A program made the position numbers and the translations under genes. Below, one piece after another: positions 63,845 to 64,000 of a DNA stretch of 64,000 nt. The notes beneath the pieces are model-generated. The model was given only the letters and a program-made list of their open reading frames with translations, had not been told where the DNA came from and ran no database searches. The DNA is from Treponema sp. (GTDB taxonomy: Bacteria > Spirochaetota > Spirochaetia > Treponematales > Treponemataceae): contig JAEETM010000006.1 in the NCBI GenBank assembly GCA_016290335.1, forward strand, positions 1 to 64,000. The letters are read 5' to 3'. The stretch's first letter is position 1; the number at the start of each line of letters is the position of its first letter.

Positions 63845-64000
63845 GACTTACTGTCCCTTCCCTGTAAAAGTCATCTGTTTCAATTATCGGGAAAACGTCT
63901 TTCGCATTAATAACAAACGAAGAAATTCCCCAGGATAATCCAATACCAAAACCACAAGCTAAAACGTTTTGTGCAGTATCTTCATTTACTTTTCCATAAT
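63837..64000 (-). CDS. C-terminus of a 3-oxoacyl-ACP synthase III-like protein, cut by the window edge
   Basis: The last 53 codons are present: TAQNVLACGFGIGLSWGISSF, then a tail ending in SHD. The CGFGxGLSWG text is typical of the C-terminus of FabH-type ketosynthases. With the ACP and SDR next to it, this forms a small acyl-building set. Confidence 0.75.
   Translation of the reverse strand, partial: YGKVNEDTAQNVLACGFGIGLSWGISSFVINAKDVFPIIETDDFYREGTVSHD

Noticed and set aside
1..64000. tRNA, rRNA or CRISPR arrays
   Set aside because: No cloverleaf, rRNA segment or regularly spaced direct repeats were noticed by eye.

Overview
The window looks like the surface-polysaccharide region of a low-to-mid GC Firmicute, possibly a member of the Negativicutes. 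Shine-Dalgarno sites are strong. A YvrJ/DUF2922/DUF1659 trio sits at the left edge, and EpsG, LicD, TupA-type ATP-grasp and YfhO families occur together. Base composition varies: the left edge and the first ugd copy are GC-richer, while about 32.5-36.8 kb and 52-64 kb are AT-rich, as expected of a transferred glycan locus. Assignment is by protein families only.

Layout. 1-5.75 kb: start of an unrecognised gene, GtrA, a possible small RNA, the YvrJ/DUF2922/DUF1659/amidase operon, an XRE repressor, and a phage-like replication set (sigma-like protein, replisome organiser, DnaC-type loader) with no other phage genes. 5.8-11.3 kb (minus): glycosyltransferases (GT), a DUF616 protein and a PL10 pectate-lyase-like protein. 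11.5-14.0 kb (plus): ugd and UDP-glucuronate 4-epimerase, copy 1. 14.0-25.5 kb (minus): rmlA-D homologues, an ABC exporter, a nucleotidyltransferase, a PqqD-like protein, a GT8, an HprK-like kinase, a tandem GT2 and glf. 25.5-29.5 kb: decayed duplicates of the 5.8-11.3 kb cassette, other broken genes and one intact GT, bounded by an IS3-family element (29512-30725). 30.7-39.5 kb (minus): cytidylyltransferase, SDR, AraD-like epimerase, four GTs and a second ABC exporter. 39.8-42.5 kb (plus): a second ugd fused to an N-terminal XRE helix-turn-helix, plus its epimerase. 42.5-44.7 kb: YfhO and acyltransferase remnants. 44.8-49.7 kb (minus): NitT/TauT-type ABC importer, second cytidylyltransferase-like protein and FGGY kinase. 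49.9-50.9 kb (plus): an XRE helix-turn-helix fused to a cytidylyltransferase domain that has lost its catalytic residues. 50.9-64 kb (minus): LicD proteins, Wzx flippase, YfhO, ATP-grasp, EpsG-type polymerase, GTs and an ACP/SDR/ketosynthase set.

How it fits together. The precursors predicted are UDP-GlcA and UDP-GalA, UDP-galactofuranose, dTDP-L-rhamnose and one or more CDP-activated polyol or pentose-like groups. They would feed about a dozen GTs, a Wzx/EpsG-type export and polymerisation route, and two ABC exporters. The most unusual content is (1) two XRE regulators built onto nucleotide-sugar enzymes, each divergent from a CDP-sugar operon, one with clear inverted repeats between well-formed divergent promoters; and (2) a PqqD/HprK-like kinase/nucleotidyltransferase/ABC module resembling the tailoring half of a lasso-peptide cluster, but with glycosyltransferases and no recognisable cyclase or protease.
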